A DNA stretch of 22,404 nt from Candidatus Thorarchaeota archaeon (GCA_030638785.1 DAOWDY010000192.1:1-22404); one strand, 5' to 3'. Positions 8,137 through 15,828 are shown, counted from the stretch's first letter. The notes: generated from the letters alone by a model not told the origin. Numbers and translations: made by a program.

Positions 8137-8499
8137 ATGAGTGCAAAGATCAAAAAACTTTCTGAAATATTGAAACAACTTGAACAGGACAGTGAAGTTG
8201 ATGGTAGTGCCCTAGTAAGTGGAAGAGGTCAACTTATGGTTGCTGCTCTGCACAAGGGTGTTGATGACAAAGCGGTATCAGCAATGGCTGCTGCTCTTGT
8301 TTCCATTGGAACTCGAGTAGGTAGCGCTCTAGGATCCGGCGATCCAAACAGCATTGTTATTGAAGGGAGCAACAAGACTGTAATTGTTCGAAAAATCTCT
8401 GATGTTTCCTTAATCGCAACAGCGCCAAAAGATGCCAAGATTGGCCTGATTGACTTCGAGATGGATAAAGCAGTTTCAGAGATAACCAATATACTGTAG
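8137..8499 (+). CDS. Roadblock/LC7 domain protein
   Basis: This 120-residue protein is a single roadblock domain: an N-terminal helix (SEILKQLEQDSEVDGSALVS), a beta hairpin, a long central helix (AVSAMAAALVSIGTRVGSAL), three strands, and a final helix. It resembles MglB-type regulators, which dimerise and act as GAPs or scaffolds for MglA-type GTPases. ATG 8137 follows GGTGAT at proper spacing and lies 13 bases after the two-CW gene. An MglA-like GTPase is encoded next, which is the classic neighbour. It differs in sequence from the two other roadblock proteins in the operon, so the three are probably not redundant. Confidence 0.86.
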   Translation: MSAKIKKLSEILKQLEQDSEVDGSALVSGRGQLMVAALHKGVDDKAVSAMAAALVSIGTRVGSALGSGDPNSIVIEGSNKTVIVRKISDVSLIATAPKDAKIGLIDFEMDKAVSEITNIL

Positions 8500-8524
8500 A
8501 GGATTTTGTTAGGAACAAGATCCT
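8500..8524 (+). other. Intercistronic hairpin, 11-bp stem
   Basis: AGGATTTTGTT and AACAAGATCCT pair over 11 positions (one G-U) around a three-base loop AGG. It lies immediately after the roadblock stop codon and 32 bases before the GTPase start. The downstream sequence is pyrimidine-rich but has no long T run, so partial termination, mRNA processing or 3' protection are all possible. It is the only strong hairpin found between the genes of this operon. Confidence 0.5.
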
Positions 8525-8555
8525 TCTATCTATTCTCTACATGGAGGCGGGACAA

Positions 8556-9221
8556 ATGGCATTGAGAAAACTAAAGTCATATGACTACAAGGTTTACGTA
8601 ACCGGTCCATTCCAAGCAGGCAAAACTACTCTCATCCACGCGCTCGATCCCGATGCGATATCAGTGGAACGTGAAATGAAGGAGGAGTACAGGGGTGAGA
8701 AGAGTACCACTACTACCGGATTCGATCTTGGGCGAGTCATCTGGGTTCGAAAAGATCCAAATCGATTGGGTCTTATAGTTCCAAAGAAAGAATTTCTGCG
8801 CGAAGCGTCAGAGTACTCTGGTTGGATTGCGAAAGAGATTGAGCTGCGAGGCGTTCCTGGGCAGCTTCATTTCAAGTTTGTAAGGGACACCATGCGGGTA
8901 AACACGGATGGTGTATTGATGGTAGTAGATTCATCAGACCCCGGAATGATTGGAGATGCTTGTGCGATCTTAGCTGAAGCTCGGGCATCTTTCGGAGATA
9001 TACCACTGGTTACAGTAGCAAATAAACAAGATCGGCATGATGCAGTTTCTCCAACTCTAGTTGCGGACTGGTTGGGTCTATCTAATGTTGTGGGTATGTC
9101 CGCCAAGAACCTAGAGTCATCGACTGAGGCTCTAATTCTCTTACTAAGACAGCTCGACATGGCAGCTGATGACAGTGCGATTAGTAATGACATGGCTGTT
9201 ACTCAAGAGGTTAGAATCTAG
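8556..9221 (+). CDS. MglA-like small GTPase (COG2229-type)
   Basis: The protein is 221 residues from ATG 8556. The in-frame ATG at 8541 would swallow the ribosome binding site GGAGG (8543-8547), which lies 8 bases before 8556. The P-loop is GPFQAGKTT (17-25), with a Thr-rich switch I (STTTTGFDLG). The G3 region reads RGVPGQLHF instead of D-x-x-G, as in MglA (TVPGQ). The G4 motif is NKQD (156-159) and the G5 motif SAKN. About 35 extra residues separate switch I from G3, longer than in Ras-type proteins. There is no lipidation signal, so it is probably cytosolic or recruited by partners. It is flanked by roadblock genes on both sides, which are the likely GAP or scaffold partners. The cellular output is unknown. 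Confidence 0.88.
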   Translation: MALRKLKSYDYKVYVTGPFQAGKTTLIHALDPDAISVEREMKEEYRGEKSTTTTGFDLGRVIWVRKDPNRLGLIVPKKEFLREASEYSGWIAKEIELRGVPGQLHFKFVRDTMRVNTDGVLMVVDSSDPGMIGDACAILAEARASFGDIPLVTVANKQDRHDAVSPTLVADWLGLSNVVGMSAKNLESSTEALILLLRQLDMAADDSAISNDMAVTQEVRI

Positions 9222-9233
9222 GAGATGTTATTT

Positions 9234-9689
9234 ATGGCAATAGAAGAACTTGAAATTCCTCCTGTGGCGCAAATCAGGAACCTGCTCAAAGAATTTGAAG
9301 CCAGTGTCCCAGTGTGGGGACTTATGGTATTTACTGTGGATGGCTACATCTTAGCACACCGACCGTGTCATGAAGAAATGGCAGAGAACATTGAGGTAGC
9401 ATTCAGTAGTATGTCTGTTGGGCTTATCACTATCTCTGAGGATTTTATTCGACTTGTTGATAGTGCAAAATTGTTTAGACAGATTCTTGTCGATGCTGAA
9501 GATGAGAATAATCATACATCTTTCTCCATTCTTCTAAGACATGTTGCAGAGAATGTGATGTTGGCGTGTATCTTTCCAAGTAGTGCTAGATTGGGTCTAG
9601 TAACATTTGAGATTGAGAACCTTGGGAATAAGATAGACGAAGTCGTACGTTTATGGGATGTGAAATTACACGAGCATACTGTTACTTAG
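9234..9689 (+). CDS. Roadblock/LC7-like protein
   Basis: The start is ATG 9234, since GGAG (9221-9224) overlaps the in-frame ATG 9225 and lies 9 bases from 9234. The product is 151 residues. An N-terminal helix (about 8-22) precedes a beta hairpin (VWGLMVFTVDGYILAH), a long helix (IEVAFSSMSVGLITISEDFI), further strands and a C-terminal helix. This order matches the roadblock fold, though the sequence is divergent. It starts 12 bases after the GTPase gene. The likely role is a GTPase partner or scaffold. The family call rests on fold pattern and context. Confidence 0.72.
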   Translation: MAIEELEIPPVAQIRNLLKEFEASVPVWGLMVFTVDGYILAHRPCHEEMAENIEVAFSSMSVGLITISEDFIRLVDSAKLFRQILVDAEDENNHTSFSILLRHVAENVMLACIFPSSARLGLVTFEIENLGNKIDEVVRLWDVKLHEHTVT

Positions 9690-9702
9690 GGAGTGAATTG
9701 TG

Positions 9703-10128
9703 GTGAGTATTGGAAAACTTGATCGATTAGGACAGATAGTTGACAGACTGATAGAAGACCCTCAGAGAGGTATCACTAGCTGTGTTGTCACAAACGATAG
9801 AGGAATGATCATAGTTGCGAAAACAGCAGACGGGTCATCGGACCAAACTCTTGCGGCAATGGTTTCATTACTTTCCTCTACCGCCGAACGTGTCAATAGC
9901 AATCTTGGGATAGAGCATCCGAAAATAACATCGATTAAGTCGATGGGTGTAATGCTATCTGTGAGAGAGTTCATTGTACACAACAGATGGTTTAGACTCG
10001 GAGCAATTCTAAATGAGAGCAATAACGGAAGATTTTCGTTTATCAGAAAGGGGATGAATCCAAAAAAGGCTGAAGTTACGCTGGAAAAAGCTGCTGAAAA
10101 TGTACGTATTGTCCTTGAAGGGAGCTAG
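9703..10128 (+). CDS. Roadblock/LC7-like protein, paralogue of the fragment at 2-166
   Basis: The product is about 141 residues from GTG 9703; GTG 9700 is equally readable, with GGAG at 9690-9693 giving 9 or 6 bases spacing. It has an N-terminal helix, a hairpin (SCVVTNDRGMIIVAK), a central helix with TLAAMVSLLSSTAERV, strands including EFIVHNRWFRLGAIL, and a final helix ending VRIVLEG. The C-terminal 55 residues closely match the first gene of the window. A PAS kinase follows after 67 bases, as it does there. Likely partner of the GTPase or of the kinase. Confidence 0.76.
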   Translation: MSIGKLDRLGQIVDRLIEDPQRGITSCVVTNDRGMIIVAKTADGSSDQTLAAMVSLLSSTAERVNSNLGIEHPKITSIKSMGVMLSVREFIVHNRWFRLGAILNESNNGRFSFIRKGMNPKKAEVTLEKAAENVRIVLEGS

Positions 10129-10195
10129 TTCCAGATGGCTGAATCATAAATCGAAATGGTGTGTTTGATGAAAAAGTCGGGGAGTTGTAGGAAAA

Positions 10196-11260
10196 ATGTG
10201 CAAAGAAATCAAGCATTTGCAGCTGTCACAACAAGAAGGACTGGAGTTTCTAGATTCAACTAGTCAATCTAAACATGAGAAATCTGAGGTAGCCATCTCC
10301 GCAATTCAGATGGACAACTTTGGGTTCAAGGCTATTATAGAATCAACACCAATTGGGATTCATATGTATAAACTGACAGCAAAGGGAGATCTGATTTTCA
10401 TTTATGCCAATGCTGCTGCTGACAAGACTTTTGATGTAGATAATCAACAATTCATTGGAAAGCGTATCGAAGAGGCTTTCCCTCTACTTGTTCACACAGA
10501 GATTCCCGCTATGTATCGAGAAGTAGCTCTTTCAGGCAAGCCATGGAGTACAGAAACCATCGAATACGAGGACGGTCAAATCAGTGGCGTTTTCGAGGTT
10601 AGAGCATTTCAGGTATCTCCAGGTACAATGGCTTCATTTTTTGTTGATAGTACAGAAAGAAGAAAGATTGAACTTCAGATAGCTAATCAACGTGATTTTC
10701 TAGAAGGTGTTATTGAGTCGCTCACTCATCCATTTTATATTATTGATGCCAATGATTATACAATAAAAATGGCGAACAAAGCTGCCCGTATGAGCTCGGA
10801 ACCGGAAAATCAGACCTGCTTCAGTCTAACTCACAGGAGGAAAATACCTTGCGATGGTTTAGACCATCCTTGTCCTCTCGCAGAGGTAAAACGCACTGGT
10901 CGCCCAATTGTCGTGGAACACGAACACTATTACTGTGATGGATCTATACGATACCATCAGGTTCATGGTTATCCCATCTTTGATGCTGAAGGTAACATAA
11001 TCCAGATGATTGAATATAATCTGGATATTACTAATCAGCGACTCGCAGAGCAACAACTCGCAGAAGAGTCGAAAAAAGCATCGTTGTATATGGATATGCT
11101 AGCTCATGACATCGCAAATCAGCTCCAAATCATAAGCGGAAGTGCAGAACTAATGAGCATGGCCTATGATTTTCACAACCAACAACAACTAATCGAACAG
11201 GTCAAAGAATCGGTCACCAGATGCAAATCTACAATTCTTCAGGCCAGATTAGCGGAGTAG
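10196..11260 (+). CDS. PAS-domain histidine kinase-like protein lacking the ATPase domain
   Basis: This 354-residue protein has a first PAS domain (about 43-155), a second Cys/His-type PAS (about 167-280) and a histidine-containing helix pair. The second PAS carries C208, H213, C219, H224, C226, H242, H244 and H257. The phosphoacceptor-like H304 lies in LAHDIANQLQ. The protein stops about 50 residues later with no N, G1 or G2 box, and no ATPase frame follows. The kinase at 223-1746 aligns along the same domains and continues for another 160 residues. So this copy cannot phosphorylate itself; it could be a phosphotransfer acceptor, a dimerising regulator of the other kinases, or a decaying gene. 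An intact frame and conserved Cys/His set favour function. Last gene of the likely operon. Confidence 0.83.
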   Translation: MCKEIKHLQLSQQEGLEFLDSTSQSKHEKSEVAISAIQMDNFGFKAIIESTPIGIHMYKLTAKGDLIFIYANAAADKTFDVDNQQFIGKRIEEAFPLLVHTEIPAMYREVALSGKPWSTETIEYEDGQISGVFEVRAFQVSPGTMASFFVDSTERRKIELQIANQRDFLEGVIESLTHPFYIIDANDYTIKMANKAARMSSEPENQTCFSLTHRRKIPCDGLDHPCPLAEVKRTGRPIVVEHEHYYCDGSIRYHQVHGYPIFDAEGNIIQMIEYNLDITNQRLAEQQLAEESKKASLYMDMLAHDIANQLQIISGSAELMSMAYDFHNQQQLIEQVKESVTRCKSTILQARLAE

Positions 11261-11298
11261 ATATTATGATCGCTGGAACTAAGTACTTTTTATTATTT

Positions 11299-11308
11299 CT
11301 ATATATAC
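11299..11308 (+). promoter_or_regulatory. TATA box of the 72-aa protein gene
   Basis: CTATATATAC lies in a very AT-rich stretch after the kinase-like gene. Transcription would start near 11332, giving a leader of about 27 bases before GTG 11359. Confidence 0.45.
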
Positions 11309-11358
11309 AGAATCATTTAATAAATAAAGATAAACTAAAATAATACAAGGTGTTTACA

Positions 11359-11577
11359 GTGAATAACTATCCTCCTCCTATTCTTGAATTCTTCGAAGAA
11401 GAATCCAACCTGGAAACTCCTGCAACACACGAACTTCCATCCTACCTGAGAAATTATCTACAACGCTTTGGAGATGGCTCCTTTGCCATTTGCGAGGATT
11501 GCGATCGGGACCAACTGGGGACCGTTTCACCACCGATTCAAGAAGATGGGGTTCAAGAGAAGGATATCACACACTAA
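11359..11577 (+). CDS. Small hypothetical protein, 72 aa, with CxxC
   Basis: GTG 11359 is preceded by AAGGTG at six bases and by a good TATA box. The earlier GTG 11350 is part of that ribosome binding site. The protein begins with proline-rich and acidic segments, then has LRNYLQRFGDGSFAICEDCD. That segment resembles the first half of a DksA/TraR-type zinc finger (helix, G-x-[FY]-x-x-C-x-x-C), but the second cysteine pair is absent. It is either a divergent small regulator or a chance match. No neighbour obviously shares its transcript. Family membership is unproven. Confidence 0.5.
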   Translation: MNNYPPPILEFFEEESNLETPATHELPSYLRNYLQRFGDGSFAICEDCDRDQLGTVSPPIQEDGVQEKDITH

Positions 11578-11746
11578 TTTTACCTCTCCTCCCACACAAA
11601 TATCCCACGTGATATCCCTCTCACATTATTACAAACGATCTCCCGATATCTTACAAGTTTGTTTCTCATGAAGTGTAACTTTCTATATTGATTTGAAACA
11701 ATAGATTCTCTAATAGGCTAATGATCAAATAACAAAGCTATCTTGA

Positions 11747-11755
11747 ATTATACTA
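11747..11755 (+). promoter_or_regulatory. TATA-like element of the MFS transporter gene
   Basis: ATTATACTA would place transcription start near 11780, about 40 bases before the ATG. A second TATA-like CTATAATG (11792-11799) would give an almost leaderless transcript. The clear GGAG before the ATG favours the first. Confidence 0.35.
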
Positions 11756-11819
11756 AATTGGGTGCCAACAATCGACTGGTTTATGAGAGGGCTATAATGC
11801 GAAAGACTAGGAGTACGAT

Positions 11820-12968
11820 ATGAGCGAGAGGGCAAAACTACCAAGATTTGTATTTGCAGTGTTATTCGTAGTCCTATTACTTTTCATTGTGAACAACTTC
11901 TCCATAAGTGCGTTACAATCATATGTAGAATTCATTTCCGGAGACCTCTCAACACTTGGTATTTCCTTTGGAATTTTCACACTCTTTGCAATGCTGTTCC
12001 GTCTAGTTTCAGGAAGACTCCTAGGTAGAGTAAATGATGCACTAGTGTTTGTTCTTGGAGCCTGCCTGATACTTCTTGCAATGTATGGATACTATTTGTC
12101 CCTCTCTACAACTGAGATATACATCCTACGAGCATTACATGGTATCGGTTTTGCATTCTCCAATGTTGCATATTATACAATGCTCGTCAGGGCTGCACCT
12201 GATTCAAGAATGGGCGAGGTTATTGGATACGCGAACTCCATGAACTTTGTATCAATGATTTTCTTTCCATACTTTGGGAGCGACATCGTTTCCGACCTGA
12301 CACGTGTATCATTCGAGTTGATGTTTCTTATCTCCATTGCTGGTAGTGCATTTGTTATTATCGCAAGTGTCATTCTGTGGAGTTCAACTCGAAAAAACAA
12401 AGAGCAATTCGAACATACTAGCAATGAGAGTAGCATCATTGAAAGGAAGGCGCTGCTACCAACAATCGCCATCATTTTCGTTGCATTTGATATTGGTGTT
12501 GTGATGAGTTATTCTCCCAGTCTAGCACCTCTTCATGGAGTTTTGAATCCTGGCCTGTACCTTGCGTTTCTTGCAGTCAGTCAACTTGTTAGTGCCATGA
12601 TAGGAGGGCCTCTTTCTGATCGACATGGTTACAAACAGATCAGTTTCCTAGGGGTCATCATTGCATCAATTGGACTAGTAATAGGTTCTCTAGGAATTGA
12701 CATCATCACTTACAGTCTATCTGCTATTATTCTAGGCGTGGGAATCTCCTTCTCATCTATTGGTTTCTTCTCTCTTGCAGCAGTATCAGTTCCTCCGGAT
12801 AGAAGGGCTAATGCTATGGCAACAGTCACGGCAGGTTGGGATGGTGGAGTTATGCTTGGTTCCATACTGGTCGGTGTTTTAATTGGGTTGGGCTTGCCAC
12901 TCGGTGCCTTACTACTTCTGTCGGGTGCATTCACTATGATTTGTTTGGTCCTGTACAACAGATTCTAG
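11820..12968 (+). CDS. MFS-family membrane transporter
   Basis: This 382-residue protein is hydrophobic throughout, with about 12 predicted membrane helices in two halves separated by a polar, charged loop (about 188-212). The second half carries the family signature GPLSDRHGYKQ in a cytoplasmic loop; the first half has a degenerate form (RLVSGRLLGRVND). The N-terminus is short and positively charged, as expected for a cytoplasmic end. ATG 11820 is preceded by AGGAG at good spacing. MFS proteins move small solutes or drugs using ion gradients; the substrate cannot be read from the sequence. It has its own promoter and a convergent neighbour, so it is probably monocistronic. Confidence 0.88.
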   Translation: MSERAKLPRFVFAVLFVVLLLFIVNNFSISALQSYVEFISGDLSTLGISFGIFTLFAMLFRLVSGRLLGRVNDALVFVLGACLILLAMYGYYLSLSTTEIYILRALHGIGFAFSNVAYYTMLVRAAPDSRMGEVIGYANSMNFVSMIFFPYFGSDIVSDLTRVSFELMFLISIAGSAFVIIASVILWSSTRKNKEQFEHTSNESSIIERKALLPTIAIIFVAFDIGVVMSYSPSLAPLHGVLNPGLYLAFLAVSQLVSAMIGGPLSDRHGYKQISFLGVIIASIGLVIGSLGIDIITYSLSAIILGVGISFSSIGFFSLAAVSVPPDRRANAMATVTAGWDGGVMLGSILVGVLIGLGLPLGALLLLSGAFTMICLVLYNRF

Positions 12969-13049
12969 ATGAATACTTTCTGGATGTATTGGGTTTGCCT
13001 GATAGAAAATAGTAGATGGAAATAGATGATGGTTCCTTCCGACTCGAAT

Positions 13050-13073
13050 TTAATAGGAATCAGACCCTATTAA
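13050..13073. terminator. Hairpin between convergent genes, possible bidirectional terminator
   Basis: TTAATAGG and CCTATTAA form a perfect 8-bp stem with an 8-base loop. It lies in the 114-base gap between the stop codons of the convergent MFS and 139-aa genes. Archaeal termination depends mostly on T tracts, which are weak here, so the terminator role is inferred mainly from position. Confidence 0.4.
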
Positions 13074-13082
13074 TAATCTACT

Positions 13083-13502
13083 TCATTTCTGTAGTAATTC
13101 CATTGCACTGATTTCAAGCTTGTCTGGAGAAACAAAGTTTACGAATTTTGCTGCCTCTCCTAAGAGGCTTTTTGCTTCCTTATGACAATCATCAGGAATG
13201 ATTACAAGCACTGGAATATTGTTTGCTTTTGCTGGATACAGTAGGTCGAATGGTGAGATGTCTTTTGGTGGATCAATAGTCCTTAGTTCCGGAATTCCCG
13301 ATTCCGTCTTGCTTGTCCCAACTGGGGACATGAATTTGTGTAGGTATCCGATTATGAGGTCTACATCTCCGGGTGCCAATTGAGAACATATCTTACCGTG
13401 TCCATCCCATGGATTTGCAATGGGACGAGTATGATATCCTTCTGCTACAAGTCTTGACAACACTTCAGGGTTTGTCCCTTCGAAATAGCCAATTGTTTTC
13501 AT
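13083..13502 (-). CDS. Hypothetical alpha/beta protein, 139 aa, downstream of AOR
   Basis: No family was recognised. The protein has a Rossmann-like alternation: a first strand MKTIGYFEG, then VDLIIGYLH, IPVLVIIPDD and a late strand FVNFV, each followed by helix. There is a single conserved-looking Cys near residue 39 and another in DDCHKEA. There is no signal peptide or membrane span. It lies 142 bases downstream of the AOR gene on the same strand, with a hairpin in the gap and a TATA-like TTCATAAAC (about 13536-13544, minus strand), so it may be transcribed separately. A metabolic or binding role linked to AOR is only a guess from position. Confidence 0.65.
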   Translation of the reverse strand: MKTIGYFEGTNPEVLSRLVAEGYHTRPIANPWDGHGKICSQLAPGDVDLIIGYLHKFMSPVGTSKTESGIPELRTIDPPKDISPFDLLYPAKANNIPVLVIIPDDCHKEAKSLLGEAAKFVNFVSPDKLEISAMELLQK

Positions 13503-13615
13503 TTTCTATCAACCGGTATACATTCATTTCAGAGTTTATGAATGCTTCTCTAAAGGATGAATAGAACTTCAACAATAATGCCGTGTGAATATCGAATTCT
13601 TGAAAATCGAAAGAA

Positions 13616-13629
13616 GGAGGAAAACCTCC
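13616..13629 (-). terminator. Short hairpin plus pyrimidine tract after the AOR gene
   Basis: On the minus strand GGAGG-TTTT-CCTCC is followed by TTCTTTCGATTTT. It begins about 15 bases after the AOR stop codon. The 5-bp stem is short, but the T-rich tail fits archaeal termination. Confidence 0.4.
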
Positions 13630-13644
13630 CTCTATTTCTCTCTT

Positions 13645-15828
13645 CTACTTCCAGGCATCATCGCTAGCTGGAAGTGTATCCTTGGGTGATTCAGAACTCT
13701 CATGTTTCTTAACGATGTCAACGACCTCAGGAATCCAATCAAGTCCCAGAGCTTTGACTTTCTCCATCGTGGGAACTCCGTTCCTCGTCCAGCCGCGTCG
13801 TTTGTAAGCGGCATCTGTAAGAAGTCTGTAGCGCTCCTCTCTGTACTCACGAAGCTTCTTGTTCTTCTCCGTAGTTGACATGCCGTTGATATCAACACCG
13901 ATCTCCTTGAGTTGACCATCGTATCTGTCCTGCCGGGATTCGTATTCCCAATCTGTAACAGGACCAGCACTTCTGTATGGAATGTAAGAGTCATTAATTC
14001 GGAGACCCTTGCCCTGTCGGATATTGAAGATACGCTGGAAGTTGTATACTTTCTCCGACATTGTGATGAGGTCCTCACCCTTTGTGGGTCGACCGGTCAT
14101 TGCCTCGAAGAATCGAGCATAGAATTCCACATGCTTTGGGACTTTTGCTGGTTCGCTGGTTTCCGAGTTATCTGCTGGGACTACATCGTTCCACGGCAGT
14201 TTGCAGAGACCATTCAGACCAAACCAAGTTCTCCAATTCGGGAAGTAGTGAAGCGCCTCCGCCTTGTCCTCGAAGGTTGGCATGTAATTGTGTACCTGAT
14301 CCAAGAAAATGAGCCAAGCCTCGTCGTGCTGTGGGCCTTTCAGGGTCAGTCCGTAACCGCCCTGTTGTGCAAGACTCTCTTTGGTCACGTACTCAGAGTA
14401 TTCGAGACCCTTGTGTTCCATTCCGATGTCCTGCATGACTTGCTTATCAACACCGAACTTCTCGCTAAAGTATCCCTTGAGGTAGTGGGTTCCCTTTCCG
14501 AAATGCTCACCGCCAAATCCCTTGCCCTCCGCCATCTCATGCAGTATTGCAAGAGCTTCATCCCCTGCACCCCACTTGAGCTTGTGACCTCCGGTTGCTT
14601 TCTCATCGATGTGACCTTCCTCAGTAAGCTCCATAACAAATGCCATGGTTGTCCCGAATGAGATTGTATCGATACCGTAGGCGTCACAGTAAAAGTTCAA
14701 CTCTGCAACGTAATGTGGATCAAAGACTCCGATGTTGGAGCCGCACCCTGCGATGGTTTCGTATTCTGGACCATCCACAAGAACGTTTTGGCCTTTGAAA
14801 GAACCAGTCTTAGGCTTGAAACCTTCAATGCAATGTGAGCAGTTGATTGCACAGGGTCTCCAACATCCGTCCCATCCCTTGCCTGGATTGCTGAATAGCT
14901 TCTCCCAGACATCGCCAAAGAGGTTCTTTGCCTCAGGGTCGCTACCAGTTCTGAAGTTACGTGTTGGTAGTAAATCGAATTCATCCATGATGACTGGAAG
15001 GTGGCCTGTTCCGATTACTCGCATCCTGTTCTGTACTTTGTCAAGTTCTAGGATTTCTCCGGAGTGCTCTCTCCCAACGTTCCTTACTGCCTCTTCATCT
15101 GCAGGACCGTTCATGTCAATGGTGATCTTGTTCAGCTTACATACTAATGCCTTGATGTTCTTATTTCTGAAGACTGAACCAATTCCCCCACGACCCGCTT
15201 GCTTGTATCGTGGTATATTTCGGCGCATGTCCCACCAAGAGAAATTCAAACAACCCATCCATGCATGCTCAGCAGCTGGACCCGATGTCACGACTGACAT
15301 ATCCTTACCATCTTTCTCGGTATGTCTATCGCAGAGTACACGTGTTATTTCATAGGCTGTGTCAGGAAGGTCTGTAGCATCATGAATCGATATTTTCCCC
15401 TTATCGCCATCAATGAATACGTATACGTCCTTGTCTGCCTTCCCCTGAAGCTCCATGGCATCGAACCCACTGAATTTGAGATGGGGTCCAAAGTAGCCAC
15501 CGACGTTGGAGTCGATAGGAATACCCGTCATTGGAGAGATGGAAGTCACAATGGATTTCCCTGCACCTGGATATTGAGTGACACCACCGAGTGGTCCAGT
15601 TGCAATGCATATTTCATTTTCAGGGTCGTCCCATTTCACTACACGATCTTTGGGAAGACCATTCCACATGAGCCAGAGATCAAATCCTTTCCCGCCGGTG
15701 AATGTTTCTTTCATCTTATCATCCACTGGCTTGATCTTGATCTCGTTTGTGCCCACATTTACATAGAGCGTCTGGTTGGCATAACCGCGCTCGATCTTAG
15801 GTACCTCGTAGGTGAACTCCTTCAGCAT
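13645..15828 (-). CDS. Aldehyde:ferredoxin oxidoreductase family tungstoenzyme
   Basis: The start is ATG 15828, preceded by GGTG; the frame is open 40 codons further but that stretch lacks the family's sequence. The product is 727 residues, at the long end of the family. The N-terminal domain includes the pterin-binding-type region with GGKGFDLWLMW (about 45-55) and ATGPLGG. Cysteines 322, 326, 330 and 333 (GCWRPCAINCSHC) plus C542 (GLNGLCKLPW) are the Fe-S ligands. The usual spacing is CxxC-x3-C, but here the first two are three residues apart, and a fourth cysteine follows. The middle domain has the typical YGIDTISFGTTMAFVMEL. The family oxidises aldehydes to acids and reduces ferredoxin, using a tungsten-bispterin in the cytoplasm. 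It is divergent from PEPCK, with a shared 186-base promoter region. The substrate is not predictable. Confidence 0.92.
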   Translation of the reverse strand: MLKEFTYEVPKIERGYANQTLYVNVGTNEIKIKPVDDKMKETFTGGKGFDLWLMWNGLPKDRVVKWDDPENEICIATGPLGGVTQYPGAGKSIVTSISPMTGIPIDSNVGGYFGPHLKFSGFDAMELQGKADKDVYVFIDGDKGKISIHDATDLPDTAYEITRVLCDRHTEKDGKDMSVVTSGPAAEHAWMGCLNFSWWDMRRNIPRYKQAGRGGIGSVFRNKNIKALVCKLNKITIDMNGPADEEAVRNVGREHSGEILELDKVQNRMRVIGTGHLPVIMDEFDLLPTRNFRTGSDPEAKNLFGDVWEKLFSNPGKGWDGCWRPCAINCSHCIEGFKPKTGSFKGQNVLVDGPEYETIAGCGSNIGVFDPHYVAELNFYCDAYGIDTISFGTTMAFVMELTEEGHIDEKATGGHKLKWGAGDEALAILHEMAEGKGFGGEHFGKGTHYLKGYFSEKFGVDKQVMQDIGMEHKGLEYSEYVTKESLAQQGGYGLTLKGPQHDEAWLIFLDQVHNYMPTFEDKAEALHYFPNWRTWFGLNGLCKLPWNDVVPADNSETSEPAKVPKHVEFYARFFEAMTGRPTKGEDLITMSEKVYNFQRIFNIRQGKGLRINDSYIPYRSAGPVTDWEYESRQDRYDGQLKEIGVDINGMSTTEKNKKLREYREERYRLLTDAAYKRRGWTRNGVPTMEKVKALGLDWIPEVVDIVKKHESSESPKDTLPASDDAWK

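Noticed and set aside
11468..11671. 67-codon plus frame overlapping the 72-aa gene
   Set aside because: No ribosome binding site; it overlaps the better supported frame and has shadow-like composition.
13912..14661. Long plus-strand frame of 249 codons opposite the AOR gene
   Set aside because: The minus strand encodes a clear AOR here; the plus frame has no recognisable domain and is a codon-bias shadow, as are those at 14732-15355 and 15322-15831.
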